Assembly: GCA_944470555.2 (NCBI GenBank)
Contig: OX104131.1
Coordinates: forward strand, 12,578,515 to 12,642,514
Length of the DNA stretch: 64,000 nt
Direction: 5' to 3'
Origin: Heterobilharzia americana
Taxonomy: Eukaryota > Platyhelminthes > Trematoda > Strigeidida > Schistosomatidae
The translations under genes were made by a program, and so were the position numbers. The notes under the pieces were generated by a model, which was given only the letters and a program-made list of their open reading frames with translations, made no database searches and was not told the origin of the DNA. How positions within the stretch are numbered: position 1 is the first letter of the stretch; each line of letters starts with the position of its first letter. Positions 1 through 10,629 of this stretch are shown in pieces.

Positions 1-986
1 ATTGGTTGATAGATTTGGTCTATGTCTACAAATCTGTTGGTTGCTGACTGACCTGAATGTCAAGCTTCTAAGAATCCTCTGATATTCTTTATATTTCCTC
101 TGTCCAAGGATTTATACACGTATGTTTCCCTGAAGACAAACTTTCATGCACTGTGATCAGCACGTAAGCTTTAATAGATATATCGGCCAACGTGCGGTGA
201 TCAATTTGTGGGCACAAGTCAGTCTTACAGTGAATCAGTTGAAAAATGGAAATATTGGCATTTAAGTCTCTGACTACAGAATTCAATGGTATAAAGTCTC
301 CTCAAGGTAAAACTATAACTGAAAACCAAAATGTGTCTACAACAATGAGAAAAGAGAGTGACTTTAATGGTTACCCTTGCAACTGCTGAAATAACCAATC
401 AGGTCTCAGTAGGTTGACCAGATGGGTGGTTTTTTTTATAAAATGGAGGAACGCACTTGGTTGTCACAGCAATCGCTAGGGCGCCTTTGAAGTCACTCAG
501 ATAAGGCCTTCACTACAGTAACTAGGCCTTAAATATCTCCAATATATAATTCATATAGGCTTTGGTAACTTACTTCATAAACCTAAATTTGTCGCTAACT
601 TCAAAGTTTTCTGATCACATGACTTGTTTAGCTATTGTGGAAATATAGTACACATACACAGACGAACACGATTCAAAATATACAACTATTCAGCCACTTT
701 TTAATCACATCACAGATTTGCAATATTGATAAATTGCAATGAACATTGGTGACAACATTCATTGCTTACGATACTTTCCACCAGTAAACTGGCATTCTAT
801 ATCTAATAGTTGTGTTTACAAATGCTGAGGAGTCCTCTGAGAAAAGAAAAAGATGAGAATAGCTAGTCAATGCTGGTTACTTTTCAATGACTCAATGATG
901 AATTGATATCCCTTTGTAAGTAAAATATTGTTTTAAATTAATGGATAGACTACATCTCTAAGTCATTCAGTTGAAAAACAACTAAC

Positions 987-1152
987 CATTAAAACCTCCG
1001 AAAACAACTTGCGGTGGTAACGGCATTCCAGAGGATGAAAGACAACCAGCAGTACTATCCAATGGTGAACCACTTGTAGACAGTGGAGCATCAGCACAAT
1101 ATAATAAGTGATCAAGATAGTCATTAATCGGCAGCTCAAAATCATTTTTATT
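987..1152 (-). CDS. NPC1: NPC1 exon h: luminal domain, last exon in window
   Basis: The exon reads NKNDFELPINDYLDHLLYCADAP, split here as NKNDFELPIND and YLDHLLYCADAP. It ends with LPPQVVFGGFN plus one base. Human NPC1 has [22 protein letters not shown] and FPWLVLGGYD. The acceptor is TTTCTTTTCAG|AAT and the donor is AATG|GTTAGT. The 166 bases enter in phase 0 and leave in phase 1. The following exon (human NNATALVITFPVNN) was sought in 1-986 and not found convincingly, so it probably lies outside the window. Confidence 0.93.
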
Positions 1153-1548
1153 CTGAAAAGAAATAAACACATAGAGATCAAAAAATAGGGAATGTAGAAT
1201 GAATTATGATTTGTTAGATCAAATATATCCAATAAACTTTAATTGGTATTGTATAAATGTCAATTGAAAAAGGTGAACCGCGTGTATAATATCAAGCAAC
1301 ATCTGAAATCTACATGAGCTTTGATCAGTATTCAACCGAACAGTCTAAAAAATATTAGGCACCAAGTGAAATGTTAGCAAAAGATATGCACGTTATTAAT
1401 TGATTGATCACCGGAGAGTTAGCCATTTTATATCCGACATGTTGACTAGATTCTATAAATCATGTTTCAATCTGTTCACTAAGATAGGAGACCCAGAATC
1501 AAGGTACACTTGCATTGAAGTTACGTGGTAGTAGGCAACCGTCAAGAA

Positions 1549-1595
1549 ACCAAGAACCTAGGCTTCGCACTTATTGACACTCGTCAATGGTCGGT
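1549..1595 (-). ncRNA. Degenerate hammerhead motif (family C)
   Basis: The minus-strand reading has TTGACGA (first core C changed to T), a weak stem II, GAAG and CCTAGG. It is the inverted partner of the 1781-1830 motif and is probably inactive. Confidence 0.5.
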
Positions 1596-1780
1596 GGGAT
1601 TCGGTCGACACTCAGGACTAGATAAAATCATATTCGTCACTGTTCAGTCAGTTTGTCTTTCAATGACACACTGGAATGAATCGTGGCCTGAATAGTTTGG
1701 TAGTAACATCCCTGACTACAGTACTGGGTGATATAAGTTCGAATCTCTCAGAGGATATCCACTGCCTCAAAGCTGCAAGT

Positions 1781-1830
1781 AAGTCTGGCTGACGAGTCTC
1801 AATAAGCACGAAACCTAGGTCCAAGACTTC
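1781..1830 (+). ncRNA. Hammerhead ribozyme-like motif (family C, near-intact)
   Basis: The core CTGACGA is followed by a stem-loop GTCTC-AATAA-GCAC, then GAAA, the self-complementary ACCTAGGT (stem III) and the cleavage-site C. The 5' AAGTCTGG and 3' CAAGACTT can pair as stem I with one mismatch. One stem II pair is lost (C opposite C). All invariant core bases are present. Activity is not known from sequence. Confidence 0.65.
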
Positions 1831-2372
1831 CTGTCGATTGCCTCCAGTCACCTAACATACATACATACATCATATTTGTATGAATATATGTTCTGTCAGG
1901 TAAGTGTAAATTTCCAATGGCAGGCAAATAATATAAAATTCTGTAGTTAATCTCCTGGTTCGATCCTGTTCGGATTCTTATCACTTTCAGCCTGAAAGAT
2001 AGTCATTCTAGGTGAGATTGCATGTAAATTGTAACGTAATGTTTGTGGTGATGTGGCTTTTTCATATTACCGTTCAATAAATATGTAATAATAAAAGGTC
2101 ACAGATGATACGATAACCAGTGAATGTATGGGTATGTGAATAACCATAGTTAAATATATGAAAAAGTCAAATCAAATTATGTGCTATTGCTGATGACAAA
2201 TATAACGAAAATAAGAGTAGAAATGAAATCATCTTCTAATATAATCCTTTATATTTCTTAATTGTCATAACTAATCAAGAACTACAATTTGGAGGTTTGT
2301 GGGGATTTATTTATTGACTTCAGATTGGTATTCATCAAGGACTGACATCAGTTGGAGAAACATTAGAAACCT

Positions 2373-2427
2373 GAGAGCACTAGATAGCTATTTTCTACTA
2401 GAATAGGACTCCTCAGTAGTGCGCATC
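2373..2427 (-). ncRNA. Hammerhead motif (family A, damaged)
   Basis: The core CTGAGGA and the start of stem II (GTCC) are kept, but the GGACGAAA segment reads GTAGAAAA. Stem I (GCACTA/TAGTGC) and stem III (ATAGCTAT) differ from the family consensus by paired, compensating changes. Confidence 0.6.
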
Positions 2428-2544
2428 CATGATCCCCCCAGGGGTCAAGTCTAGAACCTTCAGGTATCGCTCCCAACACGTTACCACTGAGTCATTGGGT
2501 CGGAATCCAATGGTTTGGGGCTCGATCCCTGGAGGGGTGATGGG

Positions 2545-2597
2545 TGAGCACTACTGACGAGTCCTGTATTAGGATGGAACAGGCGTTCAGTGGTCCC
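2545..2597 (+). ncRNA. Hammerhead motif (family A, damaged)
   Basis: The sequence reads CTGACGA, GTCC loop GGAT, then GGAA in place of GAAA. It is the plus partner of the inverted pair and is probably inactive. Confidence 0.55.
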
Positions 2598-2784
2598 AGA
2601 TTTTCAATAATCCTTCAAATGATATCAGTCCATGCAGAATACCAACCTGTAATCAAGAAGTAGTTGACTGTACCCCAAAGCATTTACATTCAACTTGTTG
2701 GGAGTTGTCTTGGCGGTCAGTCTCTTTCTGTAATATGAAACTTTAGTTCCAATACAATCAGTGCATTAGTATAATTTATTGGTA

Positions 2785-2960
2785 CCCGACTTCCAACCAT
2801 TGGGTTAGGGATTCAAACTCTGCTTCACTTAAAGAGGTCTGCATAGCCAAGTAGTATAACTCGCTCGAACATAACGTAGCTCTACCATTTAATGCAAGAA
2901 CATGCACGTGGTTGTTGAACTGGATTTCGACCTCAGTTCATTAAAATCAGCAAGTCAGAT
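2785..2960 (+). repeat. tRNA-headed SINE, family D
   Basis: It has a tRNA-like segment with AACCATTGGGTTAGGGATTCAAACTC-type spacing and a B-box-like GGGATTCAAAC. Similar copies lie at 8055-8285, 14655-14905 and 28680-28805. No hammerhead was seen. Confidence 0.4.
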
Positions 2961-3129
2961 AGACAACATCAAAACAGGACCTGGCATCACTTCTTAATGA
3001 CCCATAGTTACTACACCTCATAACACCACAACCAAGCGACAATATCTTAAGATGGAAGACTAAGAAATAAAGCAGTCAAAATGGTAAAGAGCATGGAAGA
3101 ATGAGGAAATAGTGATATTCATCTTGACA

Positions 3130-3770
3130 ATTAAGATGAAGTTAGTGTGTGGATACATCTGCACTATCAACGTCGATTCTCAGCCATATCACCCAGAGTC
3201 CCCAACCACCGGTTTCTATTGTCAGACGAACAACCAATGAGAAGTCTACGTTTCCCTACACAACTCACATCAGTGATCAAAGACTTCGTAAATGTTACCA
3301 TGTTTTAGTTTTAAAACTAGTTCAGATAACATTCTGCGGCGAGGAATACGGTGACTAGGTATGTGTAACATATGTCAAAGCCACCTCAGTCGATAAAGGT
3401 TCACAACTTCATTAACTCATCTTCCTCTTCCGATAAAAAACCATACACCCCACGAAACCACGACACATCGGCCTATGCTAGAAGCCAATTATCGTCAAAC
3501 ACTAAAAGCCTTTTCATGTCCTCTACCTTTGATGGCCATGTTTCACAGTCATGAAGTTGAACCGAACGAACTGCAACGTAGTATACTTAACCCTTAATAG
3601 AGAATCAAATATCTCTGCAGCGCCATAAATGATGTAATTCGATGAAAACCCATCGCATTTCTTCTATCCATGCAGAGATTTCGTCAACCACTGACTCACT
3701 AGGGCTGATTCGACTTCTCCGTTAACCAAAGTTGTTAACGTGCTCAACTATTTCACTCCGTATTGTTAGA
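3130..3770 (-). mobile_element. LINE 3' fragment (same family as 19130-20860)
   Basis: The minus strand reads NEVVNLYRLRWL, a stop, then HMLHIPSHRIPRRRML near 3310-3420. This matches the C-terminal region of a common schistosome non-LTR reverse transcriptase. The DNA is also alignable by eye with 19130-19560. Gly of the usual LRWLGH is a stop here, so the copy is dead. Region 3510-3770 resembles 9850-10140. Confidence 0.65.
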
Positions 3771-3779
3771 CAGGGTTCA

Positions 3780-4450
3780 AAGTTGGACTTAATAACAAAT
3801 AAATATTTTATTCTCACATTAGTAATTTAACATGACAAAAGCCAGTTTAAAGGCATCATCATATCTACAAGGTTTTATGGGTCCTGAATGGTATAGAAGG
3901 GAGGTCATTAAATTCTATTAAAAAGACCAGAAGATTCCACTAGTTATGAAATGAACAACAAAATGCCTATTTTCAGCATATACAGAGTGTTAAAGTTTAG
4001 ATCATCTTCAGTTATACATTTTTTTTCACCATTGATGGCACCAAGGTTGCGGAAATTCTAAATTTTCATTAAAACCAGTCCATATGTTTGACTCATCTTT
4101 GTAATGCCAAGTTACGCTAGATAAACATCAATTTTACCATAAATTAATTCTTATGCTTTTAGCTTTGGAGACCAAAAGAACCCACATTGACGATTTTGGG
4201 AATCTGTAAGTCTCCACATAATCATGTTCTCCAAGAAATATCTATATCCAAGCATTTCCTTCTATTCAAGTGTTACCATTCACAGCAATATAGATTTACG
4301 CCATCGGAATTCGATATTTTGGTGCAAAGGAATAAACAATTGAAGAACTGTAGACCAATGGCAATAGGTTTTTCATACTGTTCACGATAAGGTGTGCAGC
4401 ATTATCAAGGAGGTATATTCACTTGAATTGTTGAACATCGCACTTATCTC
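3780..4450 (+). repeat. Unclassified dispersed repeat, copy 1
   Basis: About 650 bases align by eye, with many differences, to 43765-44435. Shared blocks include GAATGGTATAGAAGGGAGG near 3888, GATTTTGG near 4192 and GCATTATCAAGG near 4398. No coding potential is evident. Strand is given only relative to the other copy. Confidence 0.5.
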
Positions 4451-4524
4451 TTAACAAAAGTTCGAACCTCACGGATACTGCAAGTGCATAAGTTAAAGAC
4501 GGTTAACTGAAATTTTCCTATTTT

Positions 4525-4790
4525 TCAAGTTGGTATTCTTCGTGGGCTAATATCAGCTGGGAGAATATTGGAAACCTGAGAGCACTGAACAGATGTTTCG
4601 TCCCAGCATGGGACTTCCTCAGCAGTGCGTACCCATGACCCCAACCCATCAAGGATCAAACCCAGAACCGTCAGGTTCTGTGGTCAGCACGTTACCATGG
4701 AGTCACTGGGTCAGAATCCAATGGTCCATATTTCTAACTCCTGTCAGTTCACGACATAGCGCAACCACCATCCAATGTCATCATTAATGA
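4525..4790 (-). repeat. SINE family A copy
   Basis: The minus strand has a tRNA-like head around 4640-4710 followed by a hammerhead at 4578-4632 and the GATATTAGC..CACGAAGAATACCAAC tail. The flank at 4735-4790 continues the core shared with 10500-10620 and 13030-13160. Confidence 0.65.
4578..4632 (-). ncRNA. Hammerhead motif (family A)
   Basis: The minus strand has CTGAGGA, an extra A, stem II GTCCC/GGGAC, GAAA, then CATCTGTT. Stem I is GCACTG/CAGTGC with perfect pairing. The extra A between core and stem II and a weakened stem III make activity doubtful. Confidence 0.6.
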
Positions 4791-4879
4791 CACATCGTCA
4801 AACGCTAATGCAACTTGTCAGCTGAATCCACTGATCAACACAATGAAGTAGGTCAAACCACACTTAGAAAACAGTCTTG

Positions 4880-5405
4880 AATTAACATTGTTTTAAACAT
4901 ATGAGACACGTAACTAAACATTTTCACATTTTCTTTCAATGTCAAGTCAGTGCTTCCATATGGTTCAGAAACTTCGGCGCGTCACGAAAAGCACTTCCAA
5001 CAAACTATAGACATTCATCAACAGCTCCCGCCTACGCTCGCTCAATACTGAAGGTCAGATCAGATGGCCAGAAACAACAAGCAACTCTGGAAACGAACCA
5101 ACCAAGAACCTATCACCCAACAAATATGCAGTGGAAGAAAGTGGAGATGTATTGGGCATATACTGAGAAGGTCGACTGGAGACATCACGCGCCAGGCCAG
5201 GTTGTCAAGTGGAACCCAAAGGGGAAACGATGAGTTGGGCGTCCCAGCTGAGTGACATAGAGGAGATCATGTGAGGAAGAAATGAAAGCTTGTGGGCAGT
5301 CGTAGTGCCAGGTTCAAAAGACTGCAGAGAACAGAGTGCAATGGAGGCGTGCTACTGAAGCCCTATGTTCCGCTAGGAACCCAAGGGGGGGGAATAATAA
5401 TAACA
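4880..5405 (+). mobile_element. RTE-type LINE, 3' end
   Basis: Frames on the plus strand give LWKRTNQEPITQQI, RKWRCIGHILRRS and an Arg-rich tail. They continue through GTGAGGAAGAAATGAAAGC to ACCCAAGGGGGGGG and an AATAATAATAAC tail. This matches the C-terminus and (AAT)n tail of RTE-clade elements (SR2-like in schistosomes). It is broken by frameshifts. A second, opposite copy of the same end is at 45650-46341. Confidence 0.75.
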
Positions 5406-5419
5406 CTCATTTTCTCAGC

Positions 5420-6510
5420 ATCTTCACCTTACAGGACTGTTTGATTGGTATAAGTTAGCTATGCTATACGCATAAAAGACAACAATCTATGTGAAAAGGT
5501 AGAGCCTGTTAACAAGAGAAACACATGTGTGATAAAATTTAAGAAGTGGAGAAAATAGACACCTTTGGCAAACACCAATAGGCAGTTATCACAGGTGAAA
5601 ACCAAAAATACATTTTGAGCGAAGATAAAGTTTCTAGGCTCGAAACCTAGTGGAGACATTACTATACGACCTTTCGACAGACATAATGGAATGCACATTT
5701 TGGGTCAGTGTACGCCTGAAACGAAGAAACGTTACGATCTATATATCTATAGTCAGGCTTGCGATCCTCTGGTTTTCTTTCACCTGCTGTCTCCGACCTT
5801 CATTTCGACAAGAAATGCTTATAATGATACTTTGGAAATTACATACGTTATATTAGTTCCTCTTTGGTTATCGTTAAAGATTTCTGCTCCCTTTTATTCA
5901 CCAAAAAGTATTTGAGAAAAATGATATTGTAGCACGTGATTCAGTCAATTTAATCAATAATCCCAAACTCTCAAGTTTACAGGCTTATAGAGGCAGGTGG
6001 TTATTAACAGCCTGATGTCTCTCGCAGTTGCACATTGAATACAGCCCTCTAAACTCCAGAACGAGTTGGAGGTTTGACATTCACATACTGTTTCGGCAGG
6101 TGAAATATAAATGAATACTAACAGAACTGTTCCTCATGGTGTTCTACACATTGCACCAGGCTCTTCTTCTAAAAGTTAATAAGCGGAACATTTACAGCTT
6201 AATAACAATTTTTTGTCGATAGACTCAGATGTCCATCGAACTGTTACCTCATCTAAAATCTGTGAGTAGAATAGCATGTGCATCTCTTTGGTATGTAAAT
6301 TGCTTTCGTGAGCTGGTGAGATAAAATAATCAAGTGAATTATCATCGGAAATCAAATTGTATACAAAATGTGAGTAGGATATTAGCTGCAAACATATGGT
6401 AAGAATAAATAACCTTGACCGTACATAAATGCACCAATAAAATGAGAGGAAAGAACTAAACTATTGATTGAATATCATTTGACTATCTAAGCCGTAGTTT
6501 GGCAGACTAG
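5420..6510. other. Intron sequence, nothing recognised
   Basis: NPC1 intron between exons g and h. I see no coding exon, RNA gene or known repeat. Confidence 0.5.
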
Positions 6511-6514
6511 TATT

Positions 6515-6625
6515 TATACTGCTTGATGATTGAAGGTTAAATGAAAATCTGGACTGCGGTCGGACTCAACTAGCAACCACCGGGTTACTGGCCCGGTGCT
6601 CTATCAACTGAGCTACGAGGTCCAA
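6515..6625 (-). repeat. tRNA-headed SINE, family E
   Basis: The minus strand reads CGTAGCTCAGTTGATAGAGC (A box), a perfect CCGGG/CCCGG anticodon-like stem, a decayed T arm, then GATTTTCATTTAACCTTCAATC. The last segment is shared with copies at 24640, 30135 and 41635. The poor T arm and the shared tail mark it as a SINE rather than a tRNA gene. Confidence 0.65.
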
Positions 6626-6629
6626 CTGT

Positions 6630-7430
6630 GGATTGAATGATGAGCTATGGCTGTAAGCATGTCTAATACTTTCTGTCATAGACGATAAGTACTATTAGTT
6701 AAAGATTAACAGGCGATGTACAAATTGAAAGTTATTCAGAATACTGTCTATAATATACGGATAACTATCATTATACTAATGAAAAGGAAATATAGACAAC
6801 TTTTCTGATAGACGAATAAATTCAAACAATCGCCTAGAAAATTTATCAAAACAAAGTCATTTCCTCAAATTATTATAGACGACTAGAAAAAATCTACAGT
6901 ATGTTCAAGTTAAAGCATAATTTGTACTGCAGAGAATGAGTAAATATACCCAATTGCAAAATAAATAAGCCAAGTAATTGAACGCTGGAAAGAAATACTG
7001 TTTAACTTTTTTTTTCTCTTTTTCCACAGTTTTAAAAAAACCAAATCCTACAGACAATAAACTAAATTGGAGAGAACAAAAAAAGCTGTTGAGATTAAAA
7101 ATCTAACACATTTAAAAATCAGGTGTCTACAAAAAAGGAATAAATAAATAAAGCTAAGAGTTTCGCATCGTTGGTTAACAGTACAGATATTTGATATACG
7201 CGCACGCATACAATAAATACTAGAAGTAAGTGAAAAGTCATAAGTGTAACGGTTTCACCTAGAGTCACGGGAAAGTCTATTATAATAGTAAGACTTTAAA
7301 AAAAGAACTATTAAAGACTACATACTAAAGAATGAGAGTCCGATTTGTTAAACAGTAATTGAGCAACACAATAAACACTTCAATTAATAATAGCATATTA
7401 TGCAAAACAATACACTATAACTGTTTTTAT
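6630..7430. other. Intron sequence, nothing recognised
   Basis: A-rich NPC1 intron with short homopolymers. No feature is supported. Confidence 0.5.
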
Positions 7431-7548
7431 ATTAGACCGTCGTTCATTGGACCGAATTGATCGGTCTCTATTGATATATGGGCTCCTGTATGAATGCCTC
7501 GATATTACCTGTGTTCTAATTATATTATGAGGGATTGTGGTTAGTAGT

Positions 7549-7599
7549 GGAATCTAGGATGCACACTTCGTCCTGTTTGGGACTCGTCAGCCGGCTTCC
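7549..7599 (-). ncRNA. Hammerhead motif (Sm-alpha-type)
   Basis: The minus strand has CTGACGA, stem II GTCC-CAAACA-GGAC, GAAG, TGTGCAT and C. The core is complete except that A15.1 is G. Stem I has lost pairs (AGCCGG against CTAGAT). Confidence 0.65.
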
Positions 7600-7805
7600 C
7601 AGTGGTGATGTTGTTCCCAACGGGAATGGGGATCGGGAGCGGTCGCTTCAAACGCCAGAGCGTTATCCACTAAACCACAGAGCCACGATAGCCACTTCTT
7701 GTGCGATGGGTATGGTTTTAGTATAATTGTTTTGATATTATACCGTCGCAGATTGGACTGAATCGATCGATCTCTGTGGGAACAACATCACTCACTGGGA
7801 AGCAG

Positions 7806-7858
7806 GTACATCCAACTGGCGAGTCCAAAATAGGACGAAATGCCCATCCTCGATTCCA
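7806..7858 (+). ncRNA. Hammerhead motif (Sm-alpha-type, damaged)
   Basis: The plus strand has CTGGCGA (core A changed to G), stem II GTCC/GGAC, GAAA and ATGCCCAT before the site C. The core change should abolish activity. Confidence 0.6.
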
Positions 7859-8054
7859 CTGCTAACCAGTATCTATCATTAAAATATCTACACAAGCTAC
7901 AAATCGTTAAAATGCCATAAAACAAAGATGATGACAGAATATGTAACTAGGTTATGACTGAAACTACTTGGTAATTGGTTAGCAATGGGATCTGTAGCAC
8001 AAGCCTTTTCATTCTATCAGAAACTCACCAGTTAAATGCACCTAGATCATGATG

Positions 8055-8285
8055 TTCCATTGAAACTTGAGCCCAACAGGTATTGAAAGAACGAATGAGT
8101 TGCACTCAACCACCTTGTACACATCCCTCGCGCATATTGCATGAGGGCTTATGATACCACTCAGTACTACTCAGTACGTGGAGCGGGGTTCGAACGCGTA
8201 ATCCAATGGTTGATAGTCATCTGCCTAAACTAATGAGTCACAGCACCACCCGACAGGCATCATTATCTACCAGAGACGGTTGAGT
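8055..8285 (-). repeat. tRNA-headed SINE, family D
   Basis: The minus strand has a tRNA-like run with a GCGTTCGAACCCC B box near 8180-8200. It shares GCACTCAACCACCTTGTACAC-type sequence with 14655-14905. Confidence 0.5.
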
Positions 8286-8289
8286 AAGT

Positions 8290-9840
8290 ATAACCACCCT
8301 AAACCATCTTTATTTATCTAATTCCTGGAATTTCCGGTACAAAACAGTAGAATAAGTTACTTTGTAGTGTTGAAACAGTTACAATTCAGTTTGGATTGAG
8401 CTTACGTAATAAAAATAAGCTGCACTAAATAACACCAACCCAGAGACCAATATAAAAAGGGGGAAACAATGAATATTTAAGAGTCCAATGGTAGTCAACC
8501 AATTTATCAGTTATGCGAAAATTACTCACTAGGGTATTTAGTAAACGAGTAGCTTTACTATCAGAGAAATATCTCACTAGACGATTAAATTATCCTCAGA
8601 CTAAATTACTTAATAACAACTAGTTTGACGCAAGTAGTAAAAAAATGGTAAGCTATATCCTCTGAGTAACGAAGAGTTCGCTCAAGTGTTTAGATAAGTC
8701 CGATAGATATAGGCTATCATGGTATCTGGTTAGGTTCATTTTAATGAAGCAGTCTGTTTGCTTGATTCTCCTAGGAAATTCACTTCCACAGAGCAACAGG
8801 TTACGATAGACAGGAATCATTGAAAGTTTATTAATACCCGCTCCACGTGCTCTTCTAGTGAATATATCTGAGGATCTCTCTCTCTCTCTCTCTCTCTTTA
8901 TCTGTACTATATCAAGTCAAATTTATTATTACGAACCCTTTCACCAGAAATGAATTGTAGTGATGTACTTATTCCACAGAAGATCATCCTCTTCACGATT
9001 CATCGCAAAGACGATGGAGAAGATTGGACCCAGTCAGTCACTCATCACTATTACTACTATTACTACTCCATTGATTGCCAGCAAATATGCCATTGAAATG
9101 AAATTGCATAGTTTCCGTATACATTCATAAAAGCAGTTAAAATTTATCTTGCGGTAGAAAAAAAAGTAGATTAGAATACTGAAACATGATAATTTAGGTT
9201 CTTTCAGCAGTATTTTTGTACAGAAAGATAATAAATGACGTGAAATCATGATTTCTTTCAGAAATATTTACACGAACTGAAACGTGCATTTCAAGCTGAA
9301 GACAGCCAATTTTCACCCTTAACTTCATTGTTAATCGGTAAAAAACTTTTGAAAACATCAAATTGACCATAGATTATATACAGGGGGGTTATTAAGATAT
9401 TAATTTTGAGGACTTCAGCTTGTTGTATACACTATATTAACCCTTATCTATAAGGTTCGAATCCTTGTGATCAGGTGCAGTCAGGATCAACATGGGGTCT
9501 GATATTGCAACGTAACGCTTCAAGTTTCAATACCTCATATCAATATATCAAGGTAAAAGTATCAATATATTACCTAGACTTCTAGCGACATATTTCGGTT
9601 ATCAAGTGGGCCTCCAGTTTGAAAGTTTACAGTTTGCTCATACAGTTCAGATCAATAGCTAGAGATTATATGGACTGATTCCATATGCAGTTTAATCACT
9701 CCTTGTTTAACCTAAACGCGCTTTAGTTAATACTGTGCAATAGGATAATGATAATGATTCAGATCGAATAGCTCTTGTCCCAACGACCTAAGTTGATGAA
9801 GGTCTAAAAACCCATCAAACGCCTCACCTCCACTGCCTAA
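8290..9840. other. Intron sequence, CT microsatellite only
   Basis: A short (CT)n run lies at about 8876-8898. Otherwise no gene or known repeat was seen. Confidence 0.5.
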
Positions 9841-9844
9841 AACC

Positions 9845-10190
9845 TGACTTCTACATCACTAGCATGGTAACTCCATGGCACATGCATGAAACTAAGAAGG
9901 TAAAGGTGGTCAAATCCCTAGTATCTTTCAGTATCTTCAATCGTTTATGACCATGTTTCATAGCTATACAGTAGTAGAATAGAACGAACCGCTGAGTATT
10001 ACACTCAACCCTTAACAGGCGACTATATATCTCTACTTCACTACGAATGGTGCGAGCTGGCGAAAGCCAATCGAACCTTCTGTATCTATGCACAGATTTT
10101 ATCCTATATCAGGGTTGATCCCACCTTTCTGTTACCAGATAAGGTAGCAATACAGACTAGTCCTGGCATAAGTGTATCTATCAATTGACT
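9845..10190 (-). mobile_element. LINE fragment (family of 19130-20860)
   Basis: The DNA resembles 3510-3770, including the CCATGTTTCA..GCTATACAG and ACCCTTAACAGG..TATCTCT blocks. No intact coding frame remains. Confidence 0.45.
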
Positions 10191-10309
10191 CCAGTAAAAG
10201 TAATTCAATTATCTCTTAATTCATCTACTATTCATAACTTTCCGGAGAAGAAACGGTTAGAAATGCTCATGAGTCACTTTGGACTGAGATTACTAGACTC
10301 ATCTATCCA

Positions 10310-10625
10310 TTTTTAGGTTGGCATTCATTAGGGACTGACATCAGCTGAAGAAACATCGGAAACCCGGGAGCACTGGACAGCTGTTTCGTCCTAGTATGGA
10401 ACTCCTCAACAGTGCGCGCCCATGACCCCACCAGGGATCAAACTCAGGACCTTCAGGTTCCGTGGCCAACACGTTATCATTAAGCCATTGGGTCGGAATC
10501 GAATGGTGTATATTTCCTACTTTTATCAGTTCACGATATGGTGAAACTGTCCTCATGTTTGACTTGATTGACTACACTGGTCACAACTTCTCATTTGAAC
10601 TTCAGTAATCACCTCTCAAACCTAT
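10310..10625 (-). repeat. SINE family A copy
   Basis: The minus strand has a tRNA-like head at about 10490-10425 (TGGCTTAATGGTAACG; TGAGTTTGATCCC), a hammerhead at 10369-10421 and the GCTGATGTCAGTCCC tail ending at AATGCCAACC. Confidence 0.7.
10369..10421 (-). ncRNA. Hammerhead motif (family A, one core change)
   Basis: The reading is TTGAGGA (core C3 to T), stem II GTTC/GGAC, GAAA, ACAGCTGT and C. Stem I GCACTG/CAGTGC pairs fully. The C3 change predicts loss of activity. Confidence 0.6.
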
Positions 10626-10629
10626 TTGT

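Larger units (their letters stand above)
1545..1860. repeat. SINE family C pair with hammerhead motifs
   Basis: The element holds two copies in head-to-head orientation. On the plus strand a tRNA-like head (A box around TAGTTTGGTAGTAAC, B box AAGTTCGAATCTC, 1684-1745) leads into a hammerhead-like motif at 1781-1830. On the minus strand a partner motif lies at 1549-1595. Related copies occur at 13366-13590. The family differs from A and B in both its tRNA-like head and its ribozyme stems. Confidence 0.65.
2285..2680. repeat. SINE family A head-to-head pair
   Basis: A minus copy (about 2285-2510) abuts a plus copy (about 2511-2680). Each has a tRNA-like head ending in a GGTTCGAT-like B box, a hammerhead, and a tail with GACTGACATCAG-type sequence and a GGTTGGTATTCATCA-like end. 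The outer ends form imperfect inverted repeats of each other. Confidence 0.65.
7434..7890. repeat. SINE family B (Sm-alpha-like) inverted pair
   Basis: A minus copy contains a tRNA-like head (7690-7600; A box TGGTTTAGTGGATAACG) and a hammerhead at 7549-7599. It ends in the GGACCGAATTGATCGGTCTC block at 7450. A shorter plus copy (7735-7890) repeats that block and carries a second hammerhead. Sm-alpha repeats of S. mansoni are known to have this head-plus-hammerhead layout. Confidence 0.75.

Noticed and set aside
89..286. Candidate ninth NPC1 exon on the minus strand (AYVLITVHES vaguely like ALVITFPVNN)
   Set aside because: Weak similarity, poor acceptor and no donor in frame before a stop.
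6540..6615. Possible functional tRNA gene (minus strand)
   Set aside because: A box and anticodon stem are good but the T arm and acceptor pairing are poor, and the sequence continues into a tail shared with three other copies, so it is a tRNA-derived SINE.
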